DNA of 64,000 bases from Megachile rotundata (Eukaryota > Arthropoda > Insecta > Hymenoptera > Megachilidae). Location: assembly GCF_050947335.1 (NCBI RefSeq), contig NW_027473363.1, positions 870,501 through 934,500 of the forward strand, given 5' to 3'. The notes beneath the pieces are model-generated. The model searched no databases. It saw only the letters and a list, made by a program, of their open reading frames with translations, and had not been told where the DNA came from. The translations under genes and the position numbers were made by a program. Positions 63,080 through 64,000 of this stretch are shown piece after piece (the first letter of the stretch is position 1; each line of letters opens with the position of its first letter).

Positions 63080-64000
63080 ATGCAGTCACAATCATACAAT
63101 CACAATCAGACAATTACTATCATACAATCACAATCATACAATCGCAATCATACGATCACCATCATACAATTACTACCGTATAGTCACAATCATAGAGGTA
63201 CAATCATAAAATCGCAATCATACAATTACAATCTCCCAAACACAATCATACGATCGCAATCATACAATCATAACCATACAATCACAACCATACGATCACA
63301 ATCGTACAATTACTATCATACAATCGCAATCATACAATCACAATCATACAATCACATTCATACAATCATAATCATACAATCACAATCAAACAATCACAAT
63401 CATACAACCAAAATCATATAATCACAATCATACAATCACAATCATACAATCACAATCATACAATCACAATCATACAATCACAATCTTACAATCACAACCA
63501 TACAGTCACAATCATACGATCACAATCATACAATTACAATCATACAATCACAATCATACCATCACAATCATACGATCACACTCATACGATCACAATCGTA
63601 CAATCACAATCGTACAATCACAATCATATAATCACAATCATACAATCACTATCATACAATAGCAATCAAAGAATCACAATCATACGATCACAATCATACA
63701 ATTACTATCATACAATCACAATCATACGATCACAATCATACAATCACATTCATACGATCACAACCGTACAATCACAATCGTACAATCCCAATCATATGAT
63801 CACCATCATACAATTACTGTCATACACTCACAATCACACAATCACAATCATACAATCACAATCATACGATCACCATCATACAATTACTACCGTATAGTCA
63901 CAATCATAAAGGCAAAATCATAAAATCGCAATCATACAATTACAATCTCCCAAACACAATCATACGATCGCAATCATACAATCATAACCATACAATCACA
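62831..64000 (+). repeat. Cassette C17 (partial, cut by right edge), alpha class
   Basis: The alpha landmark has its 13-bp unit at 62873-62885, with the B mark at 63080. The visible part follows C6, C9 and C13 from their starts, including the ctgtcatacactc and aaaggcaaaatc units. It ends in the middle of a unit, nine bases in, so the array continues beyond the window. Confidence 0.83.

Larger units (their letters stand above)
1..64000 (+). repeat. Giant 14-bp satellite array filling the window
   Basis: Every part of the window is made of head-to-tail copies of ACAATCACAATCAT or substituted versions of it. The unit looks like two ACAATC hexamers plus AT. It contains 7 A, 4 C, 3 T and no G. 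Common substitutions are A3G (acGatc), A7G (tcGcaa), A13G (tcGt), A4G (acaGtc), A10C (cacaCtc), C6T with A9T (acaattactatcat) and A3G with A9C (acgatcaccatcat). Pure consensus runs are short, about 8-9 units at most where I looked, so this is an aged and reorganised satellite and not a freshly slipped microsatellite. The array is cut by both window edges. I see no gene, RNA gene, mobile element or promoter anywhere in it. The type of organism (eukaryote) is inferred from size and structure. The taxon is unknown. Confidence 0.97.

Noticed and set aside
1..64000. CRISPR array
   Set aside because: There are no unique spacers between repeats. The units are directly contiguous and 14 bp long.
1..64000. 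Telomeric repeat tract
   Set aside because: The unit lacks the short G-rich strand typical of telomeres, and the multi-level cassette order is not telomere-like.
1..64000. CENP-B box or other known centromere motif
   Set aside because: No G-rich CENP-B-like box can be seen in a sequence almost without G on one strand and C on the other. A centromeric location cannot be claimed.
1..64000. G-quadruplex or i-motif potential from strand skew
   Set aside because: C residues are isolated, except for rare ccc in the ctccca and acaatccc units, so the needed runs are absent.
1..64000. Prokaryotic origin of the window, with operons of small proteins
   Set aside because: No ribosome-binding sites, non-repeat genes or intergenic signals occur. 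A 64-kb pure satellite with nested cassettes fits a eukaryotic genome much better.

Overview
The whole 64 kb window is one tandem-repeat (satellite) array. Its building block is a 14-bp unit, ACAATCACAATCAT on the + strand, which is two ACAATC hexamers plus AT. All units point the same way. I see no unique sequence, protein-coding gene, RNA gene, transposon, CRISPR array or regulatory site, and neither edge of the array is inside the window. An array of this size, with nested higher-order repeats and no genes, is typical of eukaryotic nuclear heterochromatin (centromeric, pericentromeric or subtelomeric). Nothing in the sequence identifies the taxon or the chromosomal position.

Register. The array keeps a 14-bp phase from base 1 to base 64000. 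By position arithmetic it holds 4572 complete units plus 9 bases, with a net shortfall of exactly 17 bases. That shortfall is explained by 17 copies of a single 13-bp unit, each inside the same 55-bp landmark. Other variation is by substitution, and copy-number differences are multiples of 14 bp.

Layout. The 55-bp landmark cuts the window into 16 complete cassettes and two partial ones (C0 to C17). Small diagnostic variants sort the landmarks into four classes (named here alpha, beta, gamma, delta), in the order: alpha beta gamma delta / alpha / alpha beta gamma / alpha beta gamma delta / alpha beta delta / alpha / alpha. Positions 2493-12009, 18280-29238 and 29239-39763 are three copies of an alpha-beta-gamma super-repeat (9.5, 10.96 and 10.5 kb). 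Positions 1 to about 12190 also align with 26747 to about 39944.

From about 44.9 kb the organisation changes. One cassette (C15) is 12.5 kb long with no internal landmark. It and C16 are built from several copies of a 4-5 kb block that carry nested 672-bp and 994-bp tandem duplications, from which an order of events can be read.

Coding potential. Long + strand open frames (up to 425 codons) exist only because the unit has no stop codon. As 14 is not a multiple of 3, all three frames read the same 14-residue peptide (TITIIQSQSYNHNH, circularly permuted). I treat these frames as by-products, not genes. The points most worth following up are the strict register, the landmark code, the recent duplication history at 45-63 kb, and the one-strand cytosine content of the unit.
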